Part shown: piece by piece, positions 35,402 through 45,382 of the stretch | How the letters are laid out: every line of letters begins with the position of its first letter | Position numbering within the stretch: position 1 is the stretch's first letter | Assembly: GCF_031199965.1 (NCBI RefSeq) | Contig: NZ_CP133605.1 | Location: 1,954,501-2,018,500, forward strand | Direction of reading: 5' to 3' | Length of the DNA: 64,000 bases | DNA from: Paenibacillus sp. D2_2 | GTDB taxonomy: Bacteria > Bacillota > Bacilli > Paenibacillales > Paenibacillaceae | The notes under the pieces: generated by a model | Told to the model about the DNA's origin: nothing | The model's database searches: none | What the model saw: the letters and a program-made list of their open reading frames with translations, nothing else | Translations under genes and position numbers: made by a program

Positions 35402-35467
35402 GGACTAACTCCTCACTTATTTTAGTGTATCTGAGGTGGATTAGAGTGTCCAATCGGATTAGGGGGC

Positions 35468-35813
35468 TAAATAGGTAGTGACCGTTAAAATACGAAAACG
35501 ACTGTTTTTTGTATATAAGCGTCGCTGGTGTCCGTTACAATAGTTGCCATCTTCTCAAAGGGCTAATTTACGCTCTAAAGTGTGAGCATTCTCAAAAAGC
35601 TATTGTTGAGGCTAATAAGTACGATCATCTCTATAGGAACCATTACAAGCATGTGCTTTAAAGGCCATAAAAGGCTATCAAGCGTGTGCGATTTAGGGCT
35701 AGCTTTGAAAATGGGCCATGTTACGTTGACTAGGCTCACTTTTTGCGGCATTATTAATAGAGATGTTGTGTGAAAGACGCATGGAAGGGTAGTTCAGACG
35801 GGAGGAATGTCAC
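35468..35813. other. Gap between the IS and zur without a convincing gene
   Basis: This stretch holds inverted copies of the ACGGACA-type repeat (35478, 35529) and otherwise AT-rich sequence. A 63-codon frame at 35582 lacks a ribosome site and family resemblance. No clear promoter for zur could be fixed. Confidence 0.4.
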
Positions 35814-36284
35814 ATGCTGTCGACAGAGGATATTATCGGTGTGATGTCTGCCCAGGGCTTGCGAATCACCGACCAGCGCAAAAGCTTGGCCAAACTGTTC
35901 GCAGAACGGGAAGGTTATTTAACGCCAAAAGATGTATATGAGTATATGGGTAAGCAATATGCAGGCCTTAGCTTCGATACGGTATATAGAAATCTAAGGG
36001 TCATGGAAGAGCTTGGAGTGCTTGAGCAAGTTGTATTTGAGGATGGACTGAAATTCAGAGTAGGTTGCAGCAAGGAAGGTCACCACCATCACCATATGAT
36101 TTGCTTACAGTGCGAGAAGACATACCCCATTCATTTCTGCCCGATGCCGATGACGGATGCTCCAGAAGAGTTTCAAATCGTGAAGCATAAATTCGAAGTG
36201 TTCGGTTATTGTAAAAACTGCCGCCCTGATAAGTGCTCGGACCCAGCTGCTAAATCGGGTAAGGAACCGGGCGGAGGCGCATAA
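35814..36284 (+). CDS. zur: Zinc uptake regulator, Fur family
   Basis: Zn2+-responsive repressor of 156 residues. The winged helix includes [12 protein letters not shown] and [22 protein letters not shown], matching Bacillus Zur (PGLSFDTIYRNL). The dimerisation domain has the metal-binding [22 protein letters not shown] and the second structural pair [12 protein letters not shown] short Gly/Lys-rich tail is extra. The ATG follows GGGAGG. The znuACB zinc transporter with a Zur box is encoded 3.2 kb downstream, supporting Zur rather than Fur or PerR. yidD follows after one base. Confidence 0.92.
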   Translation: MLSTEDIIGVMSAQGLRITDQRKSLAKLFAEREGYLTPKDVYEYMGKQYAGLSFDTVYRNLRVMEELGVLEQVVFEDGLKFRVGCSKEGHHHHHMICLQCEKTYPIHFCPMPMTDAPEEFQIVKHKFEVFGYCKNCRPDKCSDPAAKSGKEPGGGA

Positions 36285-36285
36285 T

Positions 36286-36549
36286 ATGGGCATTGCTCGC
36301 AAGACATTTCAGGCGCCAATCCATGTATACCGTAAGTTCATTTCTCCACTGAAGCCTCCAACCTGCCGCTTCTATCCGACTTGCTCGGCATATGCGCTAG
36401 AAGCGATTGAAGTGCACGGGCCCTTAAAGGGCTCCTGGCTGGCTGCTAAGCGGATTGTGAAATGCCATCCTTTTCATCCGGGTGGTGTGGACCTAGTACC
36501 GCCCAAGAAGACTCATGTCAAGTATAAAGATAAGGCAGGGCGGGTATAA
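36286..36549 (+). CDS. yidD: YidD, membrane protein insertion efficiency factor
   Basis: An 87-residue protein with the family core [30 protein letters not shown], the conserved three cysteines (CRFYPTC...[10 protein letters not shown]) and a basic amphipathic N-terminal helix (about 1-18). It assists YidC/SpoIIIJ-dependent membrane insertion. Its start lies directly after the zur stop (TAATATGGG), so the pair is probably coupled. The usual yidD neighbour in other genomes is rnpA-yidC; the zur pairing is less common. Confidence 0.93.
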   Translation: MGIARKTFQAPIHVYRKFISPLKPPTCRFYPTCSAYALEAIEVHGPLKGSWLAAKRIVKCHPFHPGGVDLVPPKKTHVKYKDKAGRV

Positions 36550-36550
36550 C

Positions 36551-36579
36551 TTGACAACAGATATGTTCTTTTCTAATAT
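36551..36579 (+). promoter_or_regulatory. Promoter of the metG T-box transcript
   Basis: TTGACA (36551) and TAATAT (36574) with a 17-base spacer, immediately after the yidD stop and about 60 bases before the T-box leader. Confidence 0.75.
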
Positions 36580-36639
36580 AGTGCTATATGTATGTGTTCA
36601 TAAATGCCAGACGTTTTGAACATCAACCTATATATGTCC

Positions 36640-36904
36640 TGAGAAGGGATGAGTACGAAGCGTTGCATCCAGCAGCAGAGAGCCGGGGAAGCTGAGAACC
36701 GGTCTGGAACAGCTTTGGAATATGGTCCTGGAGGAACTGCTTTCGAGTCGAGCTAGTTAGGTCGATAAGGGAGCGGCGCGAATCCGGCGTTAATGGAGGG
36801 TTGCGACAGCAACCAACTGAGCCCGTCTGCCTGCAAAGGCACGGGGAATTTGGGTGGTAACACGTGAGAGATCTCTCGTCCCATTGTGGGGCGGGAGTTT
36901 TTTA
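36640..36904 (+). promoter_or_regulatory. T-box riboswitch (methionyl-tRNA responsive)
   Basis: Stem I elements are GAGAAGGGATGAGTACG, AGAGAGCCGGGG and GCTGAGAACCGG. The specifier region GGAATATGGTCC presents ATG (36722-36724), which predicts tRNA-Met. The T-box proper is GGGTGGTAACACG (36852-36864). The terminator CTCTCGTCCC/GGGGCGGGAG with TTTTTT (36873-36904) competes with the antiterminator. Uncharged tRNA-Met should allow read-through into metG. A dispersed repeat element lies between this leader and metG. Confidence 0.92.
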
Positions 36905-36920
36905 TTTTTATTTAAAAGTG

Positions 36921-37093
36921 GTGTTCAAAAGAGGTTTTCAGCACCAAGAAGGTTGGATGAAGCTAGGGTATGAGGAGCGGAGCGTACGTGTTGGTACGTG
37001 AGTACCGGAAGGCCCGGGTGAATTCAAGATTCGATGCCGAGCCCACTTCCTGATTCACTTCGGGATCAAAATCGGACTTTTTGAACTACCTCT
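36921..37093 (+). repeat. TTCAAAAAG inverted-repeat element, full copy A
   Basis: A 173-base element running from GTGTTCAAAAGAGG to CGGACTTTTTGAACTACCTC. The core blocks GGTTGGATGAAGCTAGGG, GAGGAGCGGAGCGTACG, GTACGTGAGTACCGG and GGTGAATTCAAGATTCGATG are shared with copies at 48.1 and 54.4 kb. It separates the T-box terminator from the metG ribosome site. Confidence 0.8.
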
Positions 37094-37095
37094 AA

Positions 37096-39123
<2,028 letters not shown>

Positions 39124-39148
39124 GAACCCGAGAACCAGTTCAAATATT

Positions 39149-39182
39149 AAACCGCTGGAGTCAATACTCCGGCGGTTTTTTC
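39149..39182 (+). terminator. Terminator of metG
   Basis: AAACCGCTGGAGT pairs with ACTCCGGCGGTTT, followed by TTTTTC. Confidence 0.9.
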
Positions 39183-39388
39183 ATACGTTTATTCTCTTGG
39201 TCGATTTGGTTTGGTTCGGTTCTTCGAATAAAAAGAGTGTAAATTGTCAACAAATACTGATATTACAAGTCCAATCAGGCGGGCTTCTGCCGCTAGCGGA
39301 ACATAGATTTTAGGAGTAGAAGCAGTCAAGACTTGCATAGTTTTGGCTGCTATTTTATTAAAAGAAGCTTATTTTCTAGATAATATAG

Positions 39389-39441
39389 TTGACAAAACTT
39401 CAAATTTGCACATATAATCCTAATAGTAATTATTACGATTA
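39389..39441 (+). promoter_or_regulatory. znuA promoter overlapped by a Zur box
   Basis: TTGACA (39389) and TATAAT (39413) with an 18-base spacer predict a start near 39425. TAATAGTAATTATTACGATTA (39421-39441; core TAGTAATTATTACGA) matches the Bacillus Zur operator TCGTAATNATTACGA with one mismatch in the left arm and covers the start point, so Zn-Zur should repress. Confidence 0.75.
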
Positions 39442-39461
39442 AGTGTGGAGGTTATAATTAA

Positions 39462-40421
39462 ATGGTTTTGAACAGAAGAAAGCTAGGAGCCACAGGAATA
39501 ATCCTATTTATTTTCATATTTACGCTTATCTTATCGGGCTGCGGCAAGAAGAGCAATGCAGAAATCGTCCCAGGTAAGGTAAATGTAGTTACGAGTTTCT
39601 ATCCTATTTACGAATTTGCTAAGACAATTGGCGGGGATGAAGCGAATGTGACCAATTTGCTGCCGACAGGGGTCGAGCCGCATGATTGGACACCACGCAG
39701 TAAAGAAATTTTGAACACGTCTAAGGCGCAGCTATTTTTGTATCATGGTGCAGGTTTGGAAGGCTGGGTACCAAATTTCCTGAAGGGCCTCGGTAGCGAT
39801 GCCGTTGTGAAGCCGGTTGAGGTCAGTCAAGGCGTCTCCTTAATCACCGCAGAAGGCGATGACGGACATGATCATGGAGCAGAAGCGACAGATAGCCATC
39901 ATATCGATCCTCATACCTGGGTTAGTCCAAAATCGGCCAAAATTATTGCTGAGAATATTAAAAGTAGCTTCATACAAGTCGACCCGGATCACCAAGCTGA
40001 CTACGAGAGCAGGTATACGGAGCTGGCGAAGAAATTGGATGAGCTTGATGCGAAATTCACCACTGAGCTTGCTAATACAAGTAAGAAAGAAATCGTCGTA
40101 TCCCATCAGGCTTTCGGTTATCTATGCCGCGACTATGGCCTGACACAGCATTCTATTATGGGATTATCACCGGATGCTGAGCCAAGGGCGCAGGACATTG
40201 TTGCTTTATCAAAGCTGGTGAAGGACGAAGGGATTCAATATATTTTCTTTGAAGAGCTGGTCTCCGACAGATTAGCGAAGACATTGGCTGGTGAGGCTGG
40301 TGTTAAGACACTAGTACTGAATCCGGTCGAAGGATTGACGAAGGAGCAGGAGAAGAACGGGGAGAACTATTTTACCCTGATGGAGAAGAACTTGCAAAAT
40401 CTGCTTCTCGCTCTACAATAA
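39462..40421 (+). CDS. znuA: Zinc ABC transporter substrate-binding lipoprotein
   Basis: High-affinity Zn2+ binding protein of 319 residues. A signal sequence (about 8-28, IILFIFIFTLILSGC) ends in a lipobox Cys. The cluster A-I signatures are VNVVTSFYPIYEFAKTIGG, GVEPHDWTPRSKEI (metal His), a His-rich acidic loop GDDGHDHGAEATDSHHIDPHTW, VSHQAFGYLC and FFEELVSDRLAKTLAGEAG. The His-rich loop points to zinc rather than manganese. First gene of znuACB, behind a Zur box. Confidence 0.93.
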   Translation: MVLNRRKLGATGIILFIFIFTLILSGCGKKSNAEIVPGKVNVVTSFYPIYEFAKTIGGDEANVTNLLPTGVEPHDWTPRSKEILNTSKAQLFLYHGAGLEGWVPNFLKGLGSDAVVKPVEVSQGVSLITAEGDDGHDHGAEATDSHHIDPHTWVSPKSAKIIAENIKSSFIQVDPDHQADYESRYTELAKKLDELDAKFTTELANTSKKEIVVSHQAFGYLCRDYGLTQHSIMGLSPDAEPRAQDIVALSKLVKDEGIQYIFFEELVSDRLAKTLAGEAGVKTLVLNPVEGLTKEQEKNGENYFTLMEKNLQNLLLALQ

Positions 40422-40463
40422 GGATAGTCAGAAGGTTAGCACAGAGCGGAAAGGAAATTATTT

Positions 40464-41222
40464 ATGAAACCAGAATTATCAATGCCCAAAGAGTATTGTC
40501 ATGATAATATCATTGAACTCGATCATATCTCATTTGCCTATCAGGATCAGCAGGTTATTTCCGATTTCAGCTTTATTGTCAAAGAACGGGACTTTGTCGG
40601 CGTAATTGGCTCCAACGGAGCGGGTAAGACAACATTGATGCGCATGATGGTAGGACTTCTGCAGCCTACATCGGGCGAGATCAAGCTGTTCGGTCAACCG
40701 ATTCGTCGTTTCCGGGATTGGGAGCGGGTTGGATATGTACCGCAAAAGAACTCATTTAACCCATTGTTCCCGGCAACGGTACGCGAGGTTGTGCTATCGG
40801 GGTTATATAACAATAAGAAATTGTTCCGCCGGATCGGAGCGGTGGAGCAGCAGAAATGTAATGACGCGCTTGAGGTCATGAAGATTAGCAATCTTGCCAA
40901 TAAGCGGATCGGCCAGTTATCCGGCGGACAACAGCAGCGTGTTTTCCTGGCCAGAGCGATGATCAATCATCCCGATCTGCTCGTGCTGGATGAGCCTACA
41001 GTCGGTATCGATGCCCAGACACAAGCCGATTTCTTTGAATTGATTTGCCATTTGCATGCACACCACCAGATGACTTTTCTGATGGTGTCTCACGATCTTG
41101 ATTTTATACATGGATACATGGGTGTGGAACCTAAGGGTTATTGTGGAGCTATTAATCTCTTCGTACGTCATTCCCATGATCCTGAATGTGCGATTCCTGA
41201 CTTGCAGCATTCTCTACTATAA
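40464..41222 (+). CDS. znuC: Zinc ABC transporter ATP-binding protein
   Basis: ATPase of 252 residues: Walker A GSNGAGKTTLMRMM, signature GQLSGGQQQRVFLARAM, Walker B LLVLDEPTVGID and switch His in LMVSHDLDFIHGYMG. It follows znuA by about 40 bases with its own AAAGGAA site and precedes the permease, the order of Bacillus adcA/C/B-type zinc operons. Confidence 0.94.
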   Translation: MKPELSMPKEYCHDNIIELDHISFAYQDQQVISDFSFIVKERDFVGVIGSNGAGKTTLMRMMVGLLQPTSGEIKLFGQPIRRFRDWERVGYVPQKNSFNPLFPATVREVVLSGLYNNKKLFRRIGAVEQQKCNDALEVMKISNLANKRIGQLSGGQQQRVFLARAMINHPDLLVLDEPTVGIDAQTQADFFELICHLHAHHQMTFLMVSHDLDFIHGYMGVEPKGYCGAINLFVRHSHDPECAIPDLQHSLL

Positions 41223-41271
41223 TTGTGTTTGAATGCTGCTGTATGAAATGTAAATGAGGAGATGTATCTAC

Positions 41272-42075
41272 TTGGAAATATTAACTGCTGATTTCTTTCT
41301 AAGAGCGCTGACAGGCGGGCTGCTGATCGGTCTTACCGCCCCCCTGATCGGCATTTTTCTTGTCTTGCGGAGATTGTCCATGATCGGCGATACCCTTGCC
41401 CATGTGACGATAGCGGGTGTTGCGCTCGGATTCCTGATCGAGGTCTATCCGATCGGGGTTGGTCTTCTCTTTGCCGTGGTCGCTTCGTTTGCCATTGAAA
41501 AATTGCGCAAAGCTTATAAAGGCTATGCGGAGTTATCCATTGCTATCATCATGTCTGGGGGTGTAGCTCTGGCATCATTGTTCTTTACCCTTGGAATGGG
41601 TTACAATACAGATGTTAACAGTTATCTGTTCGGGAGTATCTATACGCTTGATCAAGTTGATTTATATGTCGTCGGTGCGGTTACTGTGATCGTCATCATC
41701 ACTATTTTCCTTCTATTTAAAGAATACTTCCTACTGACGTTCGAAGAAGATGCGGCTGCTGTTAGCGGATTGCCAGTCAAAGTCCTGAATATGCTTCTTA
41801 CCATACTTACCGCCCTTGTCATCAGCACTGCGATCAAGATTGTTGGAGCGTTGCTCGTCTCCGCATTGCTTACGATCCCAGCTGCGACGAGTCTATTGAT
41901 TGCGAGAAGCTTCAAGCAGTCGGTCGTGTTCTCCGTGATTATCTCAGAGATTGCCGTTGTGGTTGGTCTTGTCATCGCTGGAATCTGGAATCTGGCCCCA
42001 GGTGCGACGATCGTATTATTCCTGATTGCTATGCTGATCCTAACGATCATGGGCAAGCGCGGCTTATCTGCCTAA
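41272..42075 (+). CDS. znuB: Zinc ABC transporter permease
   Basis: Permease of 267 residues with about eight hydrophobic segments. The family motif RRLSMIGDTLAHVTIAGVALG is near the N-terminus and LLTIPAATSLLIARSFKQ near the C-terminus. TTG at 41272 is chosen because GAGGAG lies eleven bases before it; the ATG at 41254 falls on that site. Last gene of the zinc operon. Confidence 0.93.
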   Translation: MEILTADFFLRALTGGLLIGLTAPLIGIFLVLRRLSMIGDTLAHVTIAGVALGFLIEVYPIGVGLLFAVVASFAIEKLRKAYKGYAELSIAIIMSGGVALASLFFTLGMGYNTDVNSYLFGSIYTLDQVDLYVVGAVTVIVIITIFLLFKEYFLLTFEEDAAAVSGLPVKVLNMLLTILTALVISTAIKIVGALLVSALLTIPAATSLLIARSFKQSVVFSVIISEIAVVVGLVIAGIWNLAPGATIVLFLIAMLILTIMGKRGLSA

Positions 42076-42224
42076 GCTATGGACAGCGATCGGAAGAACA
42101 TTTCACCCGGCTGCCCCATCCGTACAATTGATAGTTCAACTTATAGTAAAGTAAATAGAGTTCTAAATAGAAAAGAGATATGGATAGAGACCGAGAATAG
42201 AGAAGATTGAATTGGGAGGCTGTT

Positions 42225-42938
42225 ATGACTGATATTCATTTAGGGGTCGCCTTCGCGGCAGGGGTGGCCTCTTTTATATCCCCTTGTTGCTTACCACTAT
42301 ACCCGTCTTATCTGTCCTATATTACGGGCATGTCAGTGCAGACGTTGAAGACGGAACAGAAACGAAGAGATGTCCGGTTTCGGACATTAACGCATACACT
42401 GGCCTTTATCCTCGGTTTTTCAGTTGTGTTCTATACCCTTGGCTTCGGAGCCGGGATGTTCGGCGAATTTTTCAATCAATATCGCGATTTGATCCGTCAG
42501 CTTTCCGCTGTGTTGATTATCGCAATGGGTTTATTTCTAGTCGGGATTTTCCAACCGCAGTTTCTATTAAAAGAGCGCAAGATGGATTTGAAGTTAAATA
42601 AGGCGGGATACATAGGTTCTTTTATTTTTGGCATCGGCTTCTCGGCAGGCTGGTCGCCTTGCGTTGGCCCGATCCTTGCGGCGATTATCGCCATGGCTGT
42701 CAGTGAACCGGGGGCCTGGCTAGGTTTGATCACCGCATACACACTGGGATTTGCCCTACCGTTCTTCATATTGGCCTTCTTCATCGGGCAGACACGTTGG
42801 ATCGTCCGCTATTCTGGGATTGTGATGAAGGTTGGCGGGGCTCTCATGTTGTTGATGGGCGTACTTCTATTCACGAATAAGATGACGCAAATTACGATTT
42901 GGTTGCAGTCAATCACTCCGGATTGGCTCAAATTTTAA
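42225..42938 (+). CDS. ccdA: CcdA, cytochrome c biogenesis thiol-disulfide membrane protein
   Basis: Six-helix membrane protein of 237 residues that passes reducing equivalents from thioredoxin to extracytoplasmic thiol proteins. The paired cysteines are in FISPCCLPLYPSYLSY (helix 1) and GWSPCVGPIL (helix 4), as in CcdA/DsbD-beta. The ATG at 42225 lies after GGGAGG; the TTG at 42207 is upstream of that site. In Bacillus it serves cytochrome c maturation and spore cortex synthesis. It stands alone here. Confidence 0.93.
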   Translation: MTDIHLGVAFAAGVASFISPCCLPLYPSYLSYITGMSVQTLKTEQKRRDVRFRTLTHTLAFILGFSVVFYTLGFGAGMFGEFFNQYRDLIRQLSAVLIIAMGLFLVGIFQPQFLLKERKMDLKLNKAGYIGSFIFGIGFSAGWSPCVGPILAAIIAMAVSEPGAWLGLITAYTLGFALPFFILAFFIGQTRWIVRYSGIVMKVGGALMLLMGVLLFTNKMTQITIWLQSITPDWLKF

Positions 42939-43048
42939 CGTAACAATACAAGATGGTTTCCAAGAATAAGTTAGCAGATATGTGTTGAAATTATGACTTC
43001 AACAAGTTTATAATAGATCGATTATATTTAAGAAAAAGGTGTCTATCG

Positions 43049-44605
43049 ATGAGCATACTAAATGTTGAAAATTTAAGTCACGGTTTTGGTGATCGTGCGA
43101 TTTTTAAAGATGTATCTTTCCGACTTTTAAAAGGTGAGCATATCGGGTTGATCGGCGCTAACGGCGAAGGTAAATCGACCTTTATGAACATCATTACGAA
43201 CCAGCTACAGCCTGATGAAGGTAAGGTAGAGTGGTCCAAGCGGGTACGCGTTGGTTACCTTGACCAGCATGCAGTTCTGACGAAGGGCATGACGATTCAG
43301 GATGTGCTGCGTAGCGCGTTCCAATATTTGTTCGATCTAGAGCAGGAAATGAACGATATGTACGGTAAAATGGGCGAAGTCAGCCCGGAAGAATTGGAGA
43401 AACTTCTGGAAGAAGTCGGTACTATCCAGGATACCCTGACGAGTCAGGATTTTTACATGATTGATGCTAAGGTGCAGGAAACGGCCCGCGGATTGGGGAT
43501 TACTGATATTGGTCTGGATCGGGATGTCAACGATTTGAGTGGGGGTCAGCGGACGAAGATTTTGCTGGCTAAGTTACTGCTGGAGAAACCGGACATCTTA
43601 CTGTTGGACGAGCCGACCAACTATTTGGACGAGCAGCATATTGAATGGCTGAAACGCTATTTACAGGAGTACGAAAATGCGTTCATCCTCATTTCACACG
43701 ACATTCCGTTCCTGAACAGCGTTATCAATTTGATCTATCATATGGAGAACCAGAAGCTGACGCGGTATGTCGGTGATTACGACCAGTTCCAGCAAGTTCA
43801 CGAAATGAAGAAGCAGCAACTGGAAGCGGCATATACCCGGCAGCAGCAGGAGATTGCTGATCTGAAGGATTTCGTTGCCCGCAATAAAGCCAGCGTAGCT
43901 ACGCGTAATATGGCGATGTCGAGACAGAAGAAGCTTGATAAGATGGACGTCATCGAGTTGGCGAAGGAAAAGCCAAAACCGCAGTTTAATTTCAAAAGTG
44001 GCAAGACCTCCGGCAAAATGATTTTCGAAACGAAGGGACTCGTTATCGGTTACGACAGCCCATTGTCCAGACCACTTGATCTGCAGATGGAGCGGGGACA
44101 AAAAATTGCGCTCGTCGGCGCAAATGGTATCGGTAAAACGACACTACTGCGTAGCATTCTAGGTGAAATTCCTGCGCTGTCTGGTTCCGTCGAGCGTGGC
44201 TACCATCTGGAAATCGGTTATTTTGAGCAGGAAATGAAAGATAGTAATTACAACACATGTATTGAGGAGATTTGGGAAGCCTTCCCTTCGTTTACGCAGT
44301 TCGAGGTGCGCGCCGCATTGGCTAAATGCGGACTGACAACTAAACATATCGAGAGCAAGATCACTGTGCTTAGTGGTGGAGAGAAGGCGAAAGTTCGCCT
44401 ATGCAAGCTGATCAACAACGAGACAAATTTACTAGTTCTTGACGAGCCGACGAACCACTTGGATGTGGATGCGAAGGACGAGCTCAAGCGGGCGCTCAAA
44501 GAATACAAAGGTAGCATTTTAATGATCTCGCACGAACCGGAATTCTATAGCGATATCGCAACTGAGGTTTGGAATTGTGAAGCCTGGACCACGAAGGTTT
44601 TCTAA
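43049..44605 (+). CDS. ABC-F family ATPase (YkpA-like)
   Basis: Soluble protein of 518 residues with two ATP-binding domains and no membrane segments. First domain: Walker A GANGEGKSTFMN, signature DLSGGQRTKILLAKLL, Walker B ILLLDEPTNYLD. Linker of about 80 residues with coiled coil (EMKKQQLEAAYTRQQQEIADLKD split over helices). Second domain: GANGIGKTTLLRS, VLSGGEKAKVRLCKL, LLVLDEPTNHLD. This is the ABC-F layout, acting on ribosomes (translation factor or resistance). YkpA/YbiT-like rather than a Vga/Lsa resistance type, judged by linker length. Confidence 0.9.
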   Translation: MSILNVENLSHGFGDRAIFKDVSFRLLKGEHIGLIGANGEGKSTFMNIITNQLQPDEGKVEWSKRVRVGYLDQHAVLTKGMTIQDVLRSAFQYLFDLEQEMNDMYGKMGEVSPEELEKLLEEVGTIQDTLTSQDFYMIDAKVQETARGLGITDIGLDRDVNDLSGGQRTKILLAKLLLEKPDILLLDEPTNYLDEQHIEWLKRYLQEYENAFILISHDIPFLNSVINLIYHMENQKLTRYVGDYDQFQQVHEMKKQQLEAAYTRQQQEIADLKDFVARNKASVATRNMAMSRQKKLDKMDVIELAKEKPKPQFNFKSGKTSGKMIFETKGLVIGYDSPLSRPLDLQMERGQKIALVGANGIGKTTLLRSILGEIPALSGSVERGYHLEIGYFEQEMKDSNYNTCIEEIWEAFPSFTQFEVRAALAKCGLTTKHIESKITVLSGGEKAKVRLCKLINNETNLLVLDEPTNHLDVDAKDELKRALKEYKGSILMISHEPEFYSDIATEVWNCEAWTTKVF

Positions 44606-44627
44606 GTTAAAGGCATATTTTTAGATT

Positions 44628-44660
44628 AGCCGGGGAGGTTTACAATCTTCCCGGCTTTTG
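44628..44660 (+). terminator. Terminator of the ABC-F gene
   Basis: GCCGGGGAG pairs with CTTCCCGGC, followed by TTTTG. Confidence 0.85.
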
Positions 44661-44812
44661 CATCGGCTTCAAACGGGCTGATGGCTGCAATAGACTTGAA
44701 AAGACGCTATCAAGAGGTATGCACTTGCCAATAGACAAGCATAACATGTATCATTAACAGAGTAACGGGCAGAGGTTCTGCCCGTGTGAACTCATGGAAA
44801 AGAGGTAGTCAG

Positions 44813-45238
44813 ATGCCAACGCCGAGTATGGAGGATTATTTGGAGCGTATCTATAAGCTCATTGATGAGAAGGGATATGCACGGGTTTCCGATATCGCGG
44901 AAGGTTTGGAGGTCCATCCTTCTTCCGTTACGAAGATGATTCAGAAACTGGATAAAGACGAATATTTAATTTATGAGAAATATCGTGGTCTGGTATTGAC
45001 GAATAAGGGCAAGAAAGTAGGAAAACGCCTTGTCGATCGTCACCAACTGCTTGAAGAGTTCTTGGAATTGATCGGGGTTGATGACAGCAACATCTATAAG
45101 GATGTTGAAGGAATTGAGCATCATCTTAGTTGGGACTCGATCACCTGTATCGCATCACTGGTAGAATATTTCAAACGAGATGAGTCCAAGATCCGTGAAC
45201 TGCGTGAAGTTCACCAGGAGCTTCTGACCGAATCGTAA
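44813..45238 (+). CDS. mntR: MntR, manganese-responsive DtxR-family regulator
   Basis: A 141-residue Mn2+-dependent repressor (and, in Bacillus, activator of efflux genes). The N-terminus [14 protein letters not shown] matches Bacillus MntR, including metal ligands Asp8 and Glu11; the helix-turn-helix [24 protein letters not shown] follows, and [11 protein letters not shown] supplies further ligands. The ATG at 44813 fits the family start, after AGAGGT; upstream ATG at 44786 would add nine residues before the Met-Pro-Thr-Pro start. It opens the block that is syntenic with B. subtilis. Confidence 0.94.
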   Translation: MPTPSMEDYLERIYKLIDEKGYARVSDIAEGLEVHPSSVTKMIQKLDKDEYLIYEKYRGLVLTNKGKKVGKRLVDRHQLLEEFLELIGVDDSNIYKDVEGIEHHLSWDSITCIASLVEYFKRDESKIRELREVHQELLTES

Positions 45239-45382
45239 CCTTAGCATCTGTCTCATTTAGGCAAATGTCTTTTGTTTCTTTAGTACCATTTTTTCGTCTG
45301 ACCGCAACTCCGGCCATATGATACGCGTTAGAATTAAGAGCGGTTCTTCGCGAACGACTATCATATCAATCGGAGGTAACAG

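Larger units (their letters stand above)
34114..35467 (-). mobile_element. IS3-family insertion sequence
   Basis: About 1.35 kb, with orfA and orfB on the minus strand. The ends are imperfect inverted repeats: CCCCCTAAGTTTGGACACT on the left and, read inwards from the right, GCCCCCTAATCCGATTGGACAC. A clean target duplication is not visible. The slippery A8G stretch at the orfA/orfB junction is typical of programmed -1 frameshifting in the family. The element lies between the interrupted regulator and zur. Confidence 0.85.
39124..39461 (+). other. metG-znuA intergenic region
   Basis: It holds the metG terminator (39149-39182), a second hairpin AGCAGTCAAGAC/GTTTTGGCTGCT with a T-rich tail (39321-39357) and the znuA promoter with Zur box. 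The middle hairpin has no ORF before it and may end a small RNA, but no clear promoter was found for it. Confidence 0.45.

Noticed and set aside
35582-35773. 63-codon open frame between the IS and zur
   Set aside because: No ribosome site, no family resemblance, and it lies in AT-rich repeat-bearing sequence; probably chance.
41101-41222. Frameshift at the C-terminus of znuC
   Set aside because: The ending IHGYMGVEPKGYCGAINLF is plausible for the family and the stop lies just before znuB; no alternative frame fits better.
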